NCBI RefSeq assembly: GCF_024713945.1
Contig: NC_134681.1
Coordinates: 4,937,501-5,001,500 of the forward strand
Length of the DNA: 64,000 nt
Source: Dermatophagoides farinae
Taxonomy: Eukaryota; Arthropoda; Arachnida; Sarcoptiformes; Pyroglyphidae
Direction of reading: 5' to 3'
Part shown: one piece after another, positions 24,140 to 59,329 of the stretch
Layout of the letters: each line of letters opens with the position of its first letter
Numbering within the stretch: the first letter of the stretch is position 1
Made by a program: the position numbers and the translations under genes
Notes under the pieces: model-generated
Databases searched by the model: none
Seen by the model: only the letters and a program-made list of their open reading frames with translations
Told to the model about the DNA's origin: nothing

Positions 24140-25820
24140 TTAAAGCAATTTTTCTTGAACAAATTGTATTTCATCATTGATCAATGAATTCAAATCTAAT
24201 GTAGAATTGAATACATCGCTTATATCTAGATCACTTGATGTATAATGTTCTTCTTTTAATTGCGCATATGATCGTACAAAATCAATGATCAATAAGAAAT
24301 TCTGGCCAAGAGCGGCGATAATCTAGAATATTATTTTTTTATAGAAAAACAATTAATAGAATGAATTTGAATGATAAATATACATACCGATGCATATGTT
24401 GAATATGTAATTTCAAATATATCCAAACAATAGAATCCGATTGTTGGTCCGGAAAGTCGTTGAATGAACATGCGAAGCTAGATAATATATTTGGAAAAAG
24501 TTTTTTTTCTCTATCTCTCTCTCTTTTTTTATGGATAATACTAATAATTACCTGAATCTGTAATTCAACTGGATATTTATTGAATGTAACACGAATCAAT
24601 CGGCCATATGATGCATGTGCCTAAAATTTATTGATAAAAATTGATCATTATTATATTGAAATGAAAAATTTATTATATTACACACTATATATACCTCATT
24701 TGCAATACGTGATGCTGCAATAGATACTCGTGTAAGAAGATAGCTAGCCTCTAATGTCATGGCAAACATAACGGTACGAACAGTATATGTATTATAAGTG
24801 AAGAATGCCTGGAATGAAGTATAACAAATGATTGCAACAAACAGAAAATATGTTTGCATGATGTATTTGGACCAGAAACGATTATATTCTGAAATTTTTT
24901 TACATAAATTATTTTTTTTATAAGATTTTTCTTGAAGAATTAATAACATTATTACCATGTATTTCAACACAAATTTTATTGTGTTCACAAAGAATATGAT
25001 AAAGCATTGCACAACGTTCATTAGGTTTGAGACGTGTTTCCGGTGAAATAATTGTCTCAATATCATTATTAACTTTGCAGAAACGAAGCCGAAAATAGGT
25101 GGCTAATGTATAAAAGTAACTATAGCTGACAAATATTAATGCGCTACCAAAATATGTCCAAAGACAAAGTATTATAGTCCAAAATAGTGAACTGGTTGAT
25201 GGTACCGAATGTGTATGATGACGACGATATGCCATCATACAGAACATTGACATACAAAGCAATGCTTGCAGATTTGTCAAAAGAATCGATTTATTCAACA
25301 TTTTTTTTGTTTTACGGAACCATTCGTCTGTCATGCCAACATCGAGACCCATACTTGATGGTGAAATAAGTCCTTTAAATACAGCAAACGGTGTTAGCCA
25401 TGATAAAAGCTGATTCTTTTCGCCACGATAAAATAAACTACATAATAGGGCAAGATATATTGACCAGATTGTCATCGACATCAATATTTGATCGGCTGGC
25501 CTACCACTTTGTGGTTCACCAAGCAATTTACGTAAAGTAACATTTTCAGTAAATACAAGTATTATGTTACGGAAACAAACAAATGACAATAGGCTCAGTA
25601 CCAAAAAACTATACATCCGTTTTGATGGATTTTTAAGCTTTCCACGAATATTGCCCTGAATATATTCATCAATATTTTGCGATAAAAAGCCAAACATACG
25701 TAGATATTGATCAATTTTGAATATTTTATTAGTAGGAAGATAACCTTCGGCCAGAATAATTTTATCTTTACTGCCAACATTTTGGCCATAATCCGTTGAA
25801 CTCATATGAAATTTACTCAT
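24140..25820 (-). CDS. Gustatory-receptor-family chemoreceptor
   Basis: Exons in transcript order: 25820-24956, 24888-24695, 24620-24552, 24477-24388, 24322-24140 (1,401 nt, 466 aa, a usual GR length). Start chosen at the ATG giving MSKFHMSS; the frame upstream has no better Met. Seven hydrophobic segments are visible: YSFLVLSLLSFVCFRNII, ILMSMTIWSIYLALLCSLF, NLQALLCMSMFCMMAY, LFWTIILCLWTYFGSALIFV, TYFLFVAIICYTSFQAFF, a short one in exon 2, and the C-terminal IGFYCLDIF...TYASIIAALG. The last helix carries TYSTYASIIAALGQNF, a variant of the GR signature TY-x5-QF. Introns 2, 3 and 4, all near the C-terminus, are phase 0, the classic GR/OR-superfamily pattern. GRs are ligand-gated cation channels in chemosensory neurons, with N-terminus inside. 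The ligand cannot be predicted. A 60-residue Asp/Leu/Asn-rich cytosolic or extracellular tail follows the last helix. Confidence 0.8.
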
Positions 25821-28800
25821 GTTGGTAATTATTGATTTGATTTGATTTGATTTGAACAAATTATTATGAAAATAAAACCAGTATCATATTCTAAAATTGA
25901 TTAACAATTGGATTCAATTTTAATTTTGATTATCGATCAGTTATGAAATGGCCAGAAAAATTTGGATGATGATTCAAACGAAAAAAAAAAGAAAATTCTA
26001 CAAACAAACAATGTATTTCTTAATGCAAAATAATCTAACTCTTGATGTTAAATAATAAAGAAGAAGAAGAAGAAGAAGAAAAAAAAACACCGACATGCAA
26101 ATATCAAACAGTATCTTTGGCAGACAAACAAATATTTGTTTGAATGAATAGGCGAACAAAAGTTTAATAACTGATACAAGAGAAAAAACCGCTTCAATTT
26201 TTTTTTTTTTTTTTTGGTTTCCGAATAAATTATTCTGTCAAAAGCGTACCATGAACACTACTATAGTAATGAAAAAGAGAATAAAATTTTTGACAACGAA
26301 CAAAAAAAAAAAAATAAAAACAAACGCAGAATGGGTTTACTCCGGTTGCTCCAAGAAGAGAATGAAAACAAAAGAATAAGAAGAAGAAGAAGAAAAAAAA
26401 CTTTCCACCATTATCGTCTTGTGAGATTGATTGATTTTTTTTTCGTTCTGCTCTATGAATTGCAGCAAAGAGAGAATTTTTTTTTTTTTTTTTTTTTGTT
26501 AAAAAATCGAATTCTAAAATTCAGTATAGTTGTAGTTTTGGCAATGAACGAATATATGACAATATTATTGTGATGATAATGATAGACAGGAGGAGGAGGA
26601 GAAAAAAAGTGGAGAAAAATTGATCCAATATTTATAACTGTAAAATTTATATAATTCAAAAATAAAAATTGGGCATACATTGACAATGGTCGCCATAGTC
26701 AACAATAACCAGCAACAACAACAACAACGACAACAACGACGACAACAACAACAATAATAACAAGAAAAAAAAGAGAACAAAACTTTTAAAAGTTTGGTTA
26801 AATATTTCGTCATTAGTGTGTGTGTGTGTGTGTGTGTGTATGTTTGTGTTTTTTGGGCCATGATATAATCACGAGCACTAAAAAAAAAAAAAAAAAATTG
26901 GAAATTCAAGTAAAACGTCGAAGTACTATTAGAACAGTTGTATAGAATGTGGAGAAAAGAAAAAAACGAAAGGGGAAAAAAAGGCACAACCTGGTGGATC
27001 ATAATAATCATTATTATCATCATCATCATCATCATCATTTTCTATGACAATGACGGTTGTTTGGTTGGTTGGTTGGTTGGTTTACTGTAATGATGAAATA
27101 CAATCATATAAATAATAATAATGATAATAATAAAAAACAAGTAAAGGTAAAGAAAATTCTTTGTTTCTCTCCATCTCTCCCTCTCCCTCTCCCTCTTTAC
27201 CTTTGATCGATACAATGAAATCCATTTTCAAAATAAAAAAAAAACAAAAAAAAATTCAAACTAATGCAAATATTTTTATTTAGTTTTTTTTTGAGAGTAA
27301 GTAATATAAGATACATGATATATGAACGAAAATATAATGATTATTATATCAGAATAATAATGAAGAATTTTCATTCGAAAAAAATCTAAATCCATATTGG
27401 CCATTGGCCAATATATATGAAATCATCATCATCATCATCATCACATTTATATTCTAACTATATTTTACAAATAATTAAAAAATGTATATATATTATATTA
27501 GTATGTTATTATACATGAATTCAAGGACAAAAAAAATATTGCACACACACACACACAATGTAATGGCAACAGTTATTTAAACACACACACACACACATCA
27601 GATTCATCATTATTCACATTGTCTTTTTTTTTTTCTTTATCCTTCAATATTCATACGAATGTGTGTGTGTGTGTATGGAAATGTGAAAATTTTTGTTGTT
27701 GTTGTTGCTGTTGTTGTTGTTTTGTTGTTGTTTTTTTTCTATAATCCATTTCGATTGAATCGAAAAAATTTTTTTCATTTCCCGTTTTTTTTGTTGTTTA
27801 AAAAAAAATAATAGCAAAACTAGCCAAACCACTAAAAATCATGCGATCACATGATTATGATTATGATGATGATGACAATGAACTGCAAATGAGATGATGA
27901 TGACGATGTGTTTGTGTGTGTGTGTGTGTGTGTAATATTAGAAAAAGAATTGCTGATCCAAAAATGATCATTGTCACTTTCTTCTCTCTCATTATTGCTT
28001 ATAGTCATTCTATAAATCAATTTTTTGATTTATAAATCCATATAAATTGATTTTGTGTCTCTGTGTGTGTGTGTGTGTGTCTTGAACTTGATAATTAAAA
28101 CGCAACGAAAAATTACTCTATCGCATGTGTGTGTGTGCGTGTGTATCCTTGATTCGGTCGATTTTTTTTTGTTTTTTTTGCTAACCTCATGATATATCCG
28201 GAATAATTTAATTGTTCATTGGTCTCATCATTATCATCTAAATTTTTGTGACAACCTAAAACAGAGAGAAAGAGAGAGTGAAAGAGAGAAAAAAAATCCT
28301 TGAAATGTTTTTTTTCGAATCATCAATAATAATAGTGAATTCTTCTTCTTCTTCTTCTTATTCTTTATTTATTTGTCACTGGTTTGTCAATTATTTTGTA
28401 CGACTACACAGTATAGTCGAATCGAATGAGAAACCCAACCTGGTAAGTTGTTTTTTTTTTTTTTTTTTTTGTTATTCACTTTTTTTCATTCATTCATTCA
28501 TTATCTGATGATGATGATTTTAAAAATTGATTGGATGAATAATAATAATAATTCAGTATGGGTTCAATATGGGTTTCTTTTCGATTCATTTAAACAAAAC
28601 AAAACAAAAAAATTAACACAATTATGATGAAATCTTTGAACGCACCCAAAAATGTTTTACACGCACAAATGTACGTACACACACCCAAAAATTAATGACA
28701 CAATTGACGATCGTCATATATCATGAGTCATGGCTATTATCATTATCATCGTTATCGATGATAATGATTATGGTAAGATGGCAAGCTCTATATAGATTGT

Positions 28801-31225
28801 GGAATACAAAGAATTGCAATATACCAAAAGAAACAACAAAAAAACTTGTCCAGAAAAAATTGACATTATCCTTTTTATCGATTTCTAACACTTAGAACGC
28901 CCAGGTAAATACAAATCCATTTTTTTTTAAATGGTAAATTTTTCATTTTTTTTCATTTCTTATTTTTCGTTCGAATTCTCACTTCTTACTTTGCATTTTC
29001 ATTATGTCATTAATATTTATGACAATAACCCATAACCTATTTTGCTATGTTACATAACAACAATTTAATGGTTACCACATACAATAAGTTAGCCAATGTT
29101 AGGTTCGTACACATTTTTTTAATTTTTGGTTTGATCAATGTATCAAACTAAAAAAAAAGTTACAAATAACGAAAGAATAATGATGATGCAATCCAAAATG
29201 TTTGATCATAAGAATCTGGTTCAATTATTTTGCTCTTGATGTTGATGATGATCATCATAATAATAAATGTGGTGGCAAAAAAAAAAAAACAAAAACAAAA
29301 GCAACTAACTGGATACCAAACATTTTTATCATTGTAAATGTATTGCAAATAAAGAAAATGAAAGAAAAAACAAAAAAAAAATACTTGACTACCTAATGTA
29401 ATTATTGTAATATATAATTTTGGATCACCATAGTGATCCACGAGCATAATGATAATGAATTTTGATCAAAAATGAAATCATCATAATTACACGTCTCTCT
29501 GTTGTTATTATTGTTGTTGTTGCTGCTGCTGTTTTGATTACTCACCATTTTTTTTTTTATTCTTACCCCCTCAAAAAAAATGACTAGATTAAACATCTTG
29601 ATTGTCAAAATTTCTTTTTTTTCCTTTCATAATGATAATATATAATGATTTCATTTTATTTCATTCGTTTTAAAATCTTTATATATCTAATTACTACCTG
29701 TGTTTGCTCATTGTTTCTTTTGCCAGTTTTTTTTTTAATTTGTCACGTATTTGTATTTACGCATCCTACGCATTTTAAATTATAAAATAGCAATCATTTT
29801 CTACTATGGAAAAAAATAAAATATCTTAGGTTGTTGACCAAACATCATCATCATCATCATCATTATTGTTGTTGAAATCATGTCTGAATCATGTCTATCA
29901 TGATATAAATGATTGATGTCAATGACGTATATTAACATTTACTACTATACTTGTTATGTAGCCAGGATTCAACCTACACACACACACACACACGCACATG
30001 TCTTAGTATTTGATTGAATAAAATCAACAATAACAACAACAGATCAGAATTGGAAAATGAAATTTTCCAATTCAGAATTGTTAGATGATGAACATTTATT
30101 ATGAGAAAAAAAAAGTGAAAACAATATCGATTCTATTCAGAAAAAAAATGATCCAAGAATTCAAATATGATAATTATTATTCCAAACAAATGATGGCGCC
30201 ATATATCTTGAATCACATGAGTATGTTGCATACGGTATGTGATGACCATCAAACGACCATTTTTTTTAACTGAATATGGTCATTTTTTTCTTTGTTGGTT
30301 ATAATATTCTGCACATGATCACAATCAAAGATCATGTCATTTACAATACTGGTCAATTTTTTTTATTATTTGAAGAATTTAGCCTTTTTACAGTGGTTTT
30401 TTTTGTTGTTGTTAATGTATATATATGAATAATGCTGCAAAAAAAACGTACCAGAAACGTTTTTTATTTTATTGGAACTTGTCGATCATGCCACAATTCA
30501 CTCATATAACACACACACACACACACTAGCGCAGTTTGGCCATCAGCTACTAACACCACTATCACCACCACCACCACCACCTTGAACTACCACAAACCAC
30601 CACCACCACCATATCATCATTATCTTTTTAGTGGCGCTTTTGAACAAAATAAAATAAAAAGGAAAAAAAATTATCGACTACTTTCATTATCATCATCAGC
30701 AATTTTTTTTTTTTTTTTTTTTGTTTGGCTACAAGTAGTAGTCAACAACATAAGTGTAGTGTAAAAAAAATAAAAAATGAAAAACTAAAAACCACAGAGA
30801 AAAAAATCCAGAATTGTGCTACCACAAACAAAAAAAACATTGTATTCACATACAAAATACAATATGATCTTTGGTTTTAATGTCTGTTTTGTATGTCATC
30901 GCTATGCACGTTGCCAAAACACAAAAAACAATACCAAAATTAAAAGAGTGAAAAAAAAATGTCTGCATCATCAAGAATATGATATGTGTGACAAATAAAT
31001 TGTGGATCGAATGTGCGCGCGATAATTAGAGTTATAACTTTTTTTTGTGTTGTTTTTTTTTCTAAATTTAAAATCGATTGAATCATGTTTTTTGTTTAAA
31101 TTATCTCCTTTTTTTCTGGCTGTCATTTATATAGTCTAAAATTGATTTCACACCTGTTGTATGAATTTTAATTATTGTCAACGACACCACCATTCGCAAC
31201 AACAACAACAACAACAGTAAAGAAA
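25821..31225. other. Repeat-rich intergenic region
   Basis: 5.4 kb between the divergent receptor (-) and Apaf-1-like (+) genes. Contents are (GAA)n near 26060, (GGTT)n at 27060-27080, (CA)n/(GT)n at about 26816-26840, 27543-27560, 27581-27598 and 27908-27932, and long poly(A)/poly(T). Perfect short inverted repeats lie at 28741-28766 and 30047-30073. Promoters of both flanking genes must lie at its ends. No exon is supported. Confidence 0.6.
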
Positions 31226-34200
31226 ATGCCCGATCATCCACCAGTTGATAATGATGAGGATGATGATTTAGATCCATCCACGCTTTGTCCAATTGAAAAT
31301 GGTAAAAATGGTAATCACCATAATCAACAAAATGGTATTTATCATGAACAACAGAATCAAAATTCTTCTACTTCATCATTACCATTGAAAACAGAAAATT
31401 TATTCGATTCAATCGATTTGATTTTGATTGAAAAATTTTGGAATGAACAACGAAAACAATTTATAAAGCAAATATTTCCCGATTTTTTCATACCAACTTT
31501 GGTCAAATTTGATATATTCAGCGATTATGATCAAATTGATTATTCAATAATACGTGCTTCCCGTGATCTAGATAATTGTTCTGATCGTCTTTCTGGTTAT
31601 GAAGAACTAAATGAATGGATATTCGATAAGCTTCTTTTTAAAATACGATGCAATTCAAGAGTTTTATCGATAATCATTGAAGCATTACGTTTTGATGATT
31701 GGTACATATCATTGGCTGATGAATGGCAAACACAACTAAAACGAAAATCTGAACAAGTTAATAATCAAAAATCACCAGAATCGATAGACAATAAGAATAA
31801 AGTTAAAAATTTATTAATAAATTTTCCCGAACCAATCTCATATAAAATTGATCGTAAAACGGAACAACGAAAAATTGAATCACATCTAAAGGAAATGTTT
31901 GAAAATGGTATGTTTATTTTTGAGATAAGAATGAATGAATAACTTTTTTTGATATATATATATAGGAAAAGGATGGCTAGTAATTTATGGCCGAAAAGGT
32001 AGCGGTAAAACCGTGTTAGCCGAAAGTTCAATATGTCGATCTGATCATTCACATTTTACCGATGGTATCTATTGGATTAATGTCGGCAATTTAACTATAA
32101 CAAAAAATAAAAATATTGATAGTGAAGAGATACTTCGTCAAGAACTGTACACTAGATTAGAGCTTCTATTCCAATCGATTGGATATTTCCATGAAAAGAA
32201 TCAAACTAAACCAGAAAAATTAGAAAACATTGAATTGGAATTGAATTTACATTTTCGTAAACATCCTAAATCGTTACTCGTATTGGATGATGTTCAATCA
32301 CATGAAATATTTAAATATTTTCGATTCGATATACCAATTGTTATCACTACATTCGATAAAGGTATCATACCAAAAGAATTGCCAAATGTTCGATTTATAT
32401 CAACACAAGATGAACATGGCAACGTATTATCACATTCTGAATGTAATGAATTGTTGATTAAATGTATCAACAATGACAAATTCAAATTTCAATATCTATT
32501 AGATAGTAGTAATCATTTAACTAAATTATTTGATGCTTTTGATGGCCTTCCATATTGTATACCATTAATCGCCAATTACATGATTCCATTTATTCATGAT
32601 TACTCATATAAAGATTCACAAAAAATGAATGAATTAGAAAAACATTGGCAAGAATTGCATAAAACACTTACAGAGGAAGATTCTTTTCTTGCCGGAAGTT
32701 TTTATTTATTAGATTTAACAATTGAAGCAATGAAAATTGAAAAATTAGTCGATTGTTTCTATGATTTTGGTATATTTCCTGAGCCTGTTTCTTTCGACGC
32801 TTTGAAAATCATTTGGGGTACGAATAAATTTATAACAGCAAATTATCTGGAACAATTATTTCAAAAATCATTGATCAAAAAACATACAATTAATCAGGCA
32901 AGAACTGATATAACAAATCAATTGTTTACTGTTCATGATTTAACTGCTTCATATCTGATGAAAAAATTGAAAGAAAAAAAACAACTTGAGGTATGTCATT
33001 CATTGAATAAACAGATATATATAGCAATTAATTTTTATTTCATTTCATTGTTAATAGATACGTCACGGAAAATTGATAGATTCATATTTTAAAGATTGTC
33101 GTCAATCATCAACAAATTTGGATTATGATTTTTCAAGATTACCCGAAGATAAATACATTTATCGTTGTCTTTCCTATCACATTTACTCATCTGGTCGCTA
33201 TGATCTCTTTGAAAAGATTTTTCTAGATTTGAATTTCTTACAAAAAAAGATTCGTTCAGTTGGTCAAAGTCATGTACTTAGTGATTTTCATAATTATGGC
33301 CATTTTATTTCTGAACGAAAAAAGCTATGTGATTTTCAAAAATTTATAGCTTCAAACACTGATATTTGTGATCCAAAAGTCGATCTATTGCAGGTCGCTC
33401 TTTGTCAATCAAATGATTCTATTGTTTACAATGAAGCTCGTCGAATGATTCATTCAAATTCTAATTTTTATTTTGATTGGTGTAATAAGGAGAATTTCGT
33501 GTTGGAAAATCAGCACAAAAAAATGAACTTTAAATGTTTTCCTGATACAAATAATGCTGCATTGTCACCCGATTGCCATAGTATTGTCACTGTGAATGAT
33601 TGTCAATTGAATTTATGGAATTCTAAAACTGGTGAAAATATTTGTTCGGAAAAAAATCACAATCAAACAATCAACCATTGTACTTTCAGTCCTGATGGTC
33701 ACTATATTCTAACCACTTCGGATGATGGAACAGCCATTGTGTGGCGAATGACTGGTAGCCTTTCAAATCGTTTAAGTCATAATCAAAATCTTGTCAGCGA
33801 TAATAATAATCATTTTGAAGGCAGACGACGACACAATTCAGGAAGAGATATTCATTTAATATCCTATAAAACAATAGAACCTAATATCTCAAAATATAAA
33901 TCTGATTCAATCGGTGATCATTCTACATCGATTGCATTAAAATGTGGCCATATATCGGCTAATAATCGATATTTATTGCTTGGAACCAGTACTGGATTTG
34001 TTTATATATTTTCAATAGATGGACGTCAGCTATATTCATCACCCAACCCAGATGATCTTCTAAGTGGTGTCAGTTGTTGTTCTTTTTCTTCTGATAATCA
34101 CTATTTTCTATTTTTGATTGAAAAAATGGTTTATGTTTATTCCATGAATATTGGATTGAATAATAGCGACTATTCAATTAAACCTTCATTGGTTACCAAA

Positions 34201-36082
34201 TTGGAACATAATCAAGTGGCTCATAATGCTGTGTTCAATTTACGTCACAAATCTAAGAAAATTTCCGTATTCACATCAAGTGGTATGTAAAATTGATTCT
34301 AAATTGATTGACTTTTTTTTAATCATCCATTTTTTTATAATAGACAAAAATATTTTCCAATGGGATATCAAACTGCCAATGTTTAGTAAATTTCGTAAAA
34401 AGAAAAAAACCGAACGAACAGAAAAGGATGTTTCATTTCTATATGCATTACCGGGAAAAGCTTCTGGATATATTTCTATTTGTGCCGTTTCTTCTGATGG
34501 CAAACGAATTGCTGGATTTGAGACAACTCGTAATGAAATCTATCTTTGGAATCGTAAAATTTCACAAACAATCCATTGTTTTCATACACTTTCATCTATT
34601 GTTACTTTATGCTTTTCTATGAAAGAACAATGTCTATTTGCATTGAATTCTAGAAATGAAATTACACTTTGGGATGTAGAACAGGTTTGTTTATTTTAAT
34701 GATTTTTTAATTTTTATGATAATTGAATTTTCATGAAAAATCAGGGCATACCAATTACATCGGTTGTCGAATTGAAAGATGATTTTGCTGCTATTTTTAA
34801 TCACGATGAATCAATTCTTAGTGTATTAACTATCGACAAGAAAGGATTTTTGCGCCTATTTCATGATAAAATTAGTGAAGAAGATAAAGAATTCAAAGAG
34901 AAGCTAAAGCAAATGTTACATTCTGTTGAAAATGACAATGACAATAATGATTTTCATTTACCTCAGCCAGCAACGAATATTTTATGTTGTGATATATCGA
35001 AGAGAAATCGATCAATATTTGGTACAAATTGTGGACGAATTTTCTATTATGATCATCATCAAGGACAATTGCTTTCATCTCGCCATGATTCGGAAGAAAT
35101 TTTGGAATGCCGATTTTTACCGGAAACCAATAATGATAATACTATAAGATTGGTGGCTATGTCAAAAAAATCAAGCAATCTATATCGAATCGACAATGAA
35201 ATCGGTCAAATGATTAATTATTATACATATAATAATCAAAAAATTTTATCGGAAAATTATTCCTTTGAATCAATTCATTTCATATCATCAAAATTGATGA
35301 TATTTTTGACTACTGATTCGGATTTTATTATTTTTGATTTAGATTCATTGGAAGAATTATACTGCCTTAAATTTAGGTCTAAAATAACAGATATCGATTC
35401 ATGTTTATTAGATGGTGATTATTTAATCGCCATTACATTTGCTGAACATCGTTTACTACTATTACATTTGACTGATTCCTCATTAGACCCAAGATCATCG
35501 GTAACGCTCAAAAATGAAATACCTCGATGTTGTCGAATTTGTACAAGATTTATTGTCTATGGCAGTGATAATGGTAATATCTATCTTTTTGATTCTCAAC
35601 AATTTCAACCATTAGAAGAAAGTCCATTGGATATGAATATTGATCCAAAATGGAAAGTTCAACACTCACAAGACTCATGGATTAAACATTTAGCTATTAC
35701 ACCTGATCAACAATTCATCATTTCAGCTGCTGATTCAATCAAACTTTGGCTTTCAATCGATGGCACACTATTACAAACATTTATTACACATGGAGAGGTT
35801 TCACGTTTATTCGTTCATCATGCTAATAATTCAAATATGACAAATTCGGGATTTTTTTCACCACAAAGTCATAATGGCTACAATTTTGATGATCATGATG
35901 ATGATGATGATGATAATTCAAATGAATTTCAACTATCCGATAATGATAATGATATTTGTCGTGAAACATTTACACCATTATATAAGGAATCTTCTTTAGA
36001 CATTACTATTGTTGCTATTACTGATACAAAATCTTTATATATTCTACAAAATTATCGCCTTAATAATTGTGACAACATTTAG
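31226..36082 (+). CDS. Apaf-1: Apaf-1/Dark-like apoptosome scaffold (CARD, NB-ARC, WD40)
   Basis: Exons: 31226-31907, 31966-32990, 33058-34282, 34344-34684, 34745-36082 (4,611 nt, 1,536 aa; human Apaf-1 1,248). Residues ~62-165 form a divergent helical, CARD-like region. NB-ARC follows: Walker A GRKGSGKT (236-243), YWINVGN, FRKHPKSLLVLDDV (Walker B, ~331-337), GLPYCIPLIA (GLPL-type) and FTVHDL (HD motif of the winged helix). A helical domain matching Apaf-1 comes next, with FLDLNFLQKKI and VGQSHVLSDFHNYGHF paralleling SLDWIKAK and GPAHLIHEFVEY. WD40 blades run from ~725 to the end (TFSPDGHYILTTSDDGTAIVWR is clearest). Apaf-1 assembles the apoptosome that activates the initiator caspase. The sensor arginine (TTR) is Phe357, and an acidic insert lies at 35880-35960. 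Start: the first in-frame ATG; the upstream frame is only a Thr repeat. Poly(A) signals lie at 36306-36311 and 36319-36324. Confidence 0.92.
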
Positions 36083-37144
36083 TTTACGAAACAAACAAAC
36101 AAACAAAAATTTATCACTCATCAATTTACGAACATTTTTTTCTTTCACTTTCATTTCAGTGATGATTTCATAATATTTATATATATTTATATTTATGCCC
36201 ACATTGCTTTCCATTTATGATTGATTATCATATTTTGTCAAATTTTAATTTTTAACTCATGATCATATTTTTTTTTGCTGCTGCTACTGCTGCCTTAATT
36301 TCATAAATAAATGAAATCAATAAATTCAGGATTCTCAAATTATTATCATTTTCATTGAGATTATATATTTATTTTTATGATTAATTTGATTTGATTATTA
36401 ATGATGATGATGATCATTATATAATATACACATTTCAAAATGAAGAATACAATAATAATAGGTAAATTATGGTATGGTGGACAAAAGAGATTCTTTAATA
36501 TATATCAGTTTGAATGTATGAAATTGTGTGTGTGTGTGTGTTTATTCGTCAGGAAAATCATTCATATAAATAATATTCGAAGACTCTAAAGATCAGAATG
36601 AAAAAAAAGAGAATACCAAGAAAAAAAAACAGATTTGGATTGATAAAATTCATAATAGATGGATAGTTTGATTAATTCAAAAAAAATTGTAATATTGTGA
36701 AATTTGTTGTTGCTGTTGTTGTTGTTGTAATTTAAAGCTACAAATAAAATCTATATAATGATTCATGATGAGCATTTTTTTTTTAGTTTGATTATATAAA
36801 TTGGAAATTTGATTGAATCAAATTTTTCTTTTATACTTTCAGAATGGAACAAAAAAAAATGAAAATTAGATCCAGATTTTTTTTTGGTTTGTCAAGAAAA
36901 TCAGGATTCGGATAATAATGGATAGAAAAACACAAAAAACTGATGCTAAGAGCAATTATATTATATATGATTTATAATACAAAATTATTATTATTTTTGT
37001 AAATATGATGATGGTTTAGATATCTATATATATATATATATATCTGAAAGAGGGTGTTATTTTATGCGCATATCAATTATGTAATGGAATTTTTTTTTAA
37101 TGATTATAATGAATTCTCATGAAATTTATTTTATTCATTCATCA
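36083..37144. other. Convergent intergenic spacer
   Basis: 1.06 kb between the Apaf-1-like stop (+) and the spineless stop (-). AATAAA for the plus-strand gene lies at 36306-36311. TTTATT at 37125-37130 is a minus-strand AATAAA 15 nt after the spineless stop, though a more distal site is likely. Repeats: (GT)n near 36527-36541, (TA)n near 37025-37043, (GTT)n near 36705-36728. Confidence 0.6.

Positions 37145-59329
<22,185 letters not shown>

Noticed and set aside
26565-27038. 157-codon minus-strand frame rich in Cys, Phe and His
   Set aside because: Translation of (CAA), (GT) and (GAT) repeats; no domain or splice signals.
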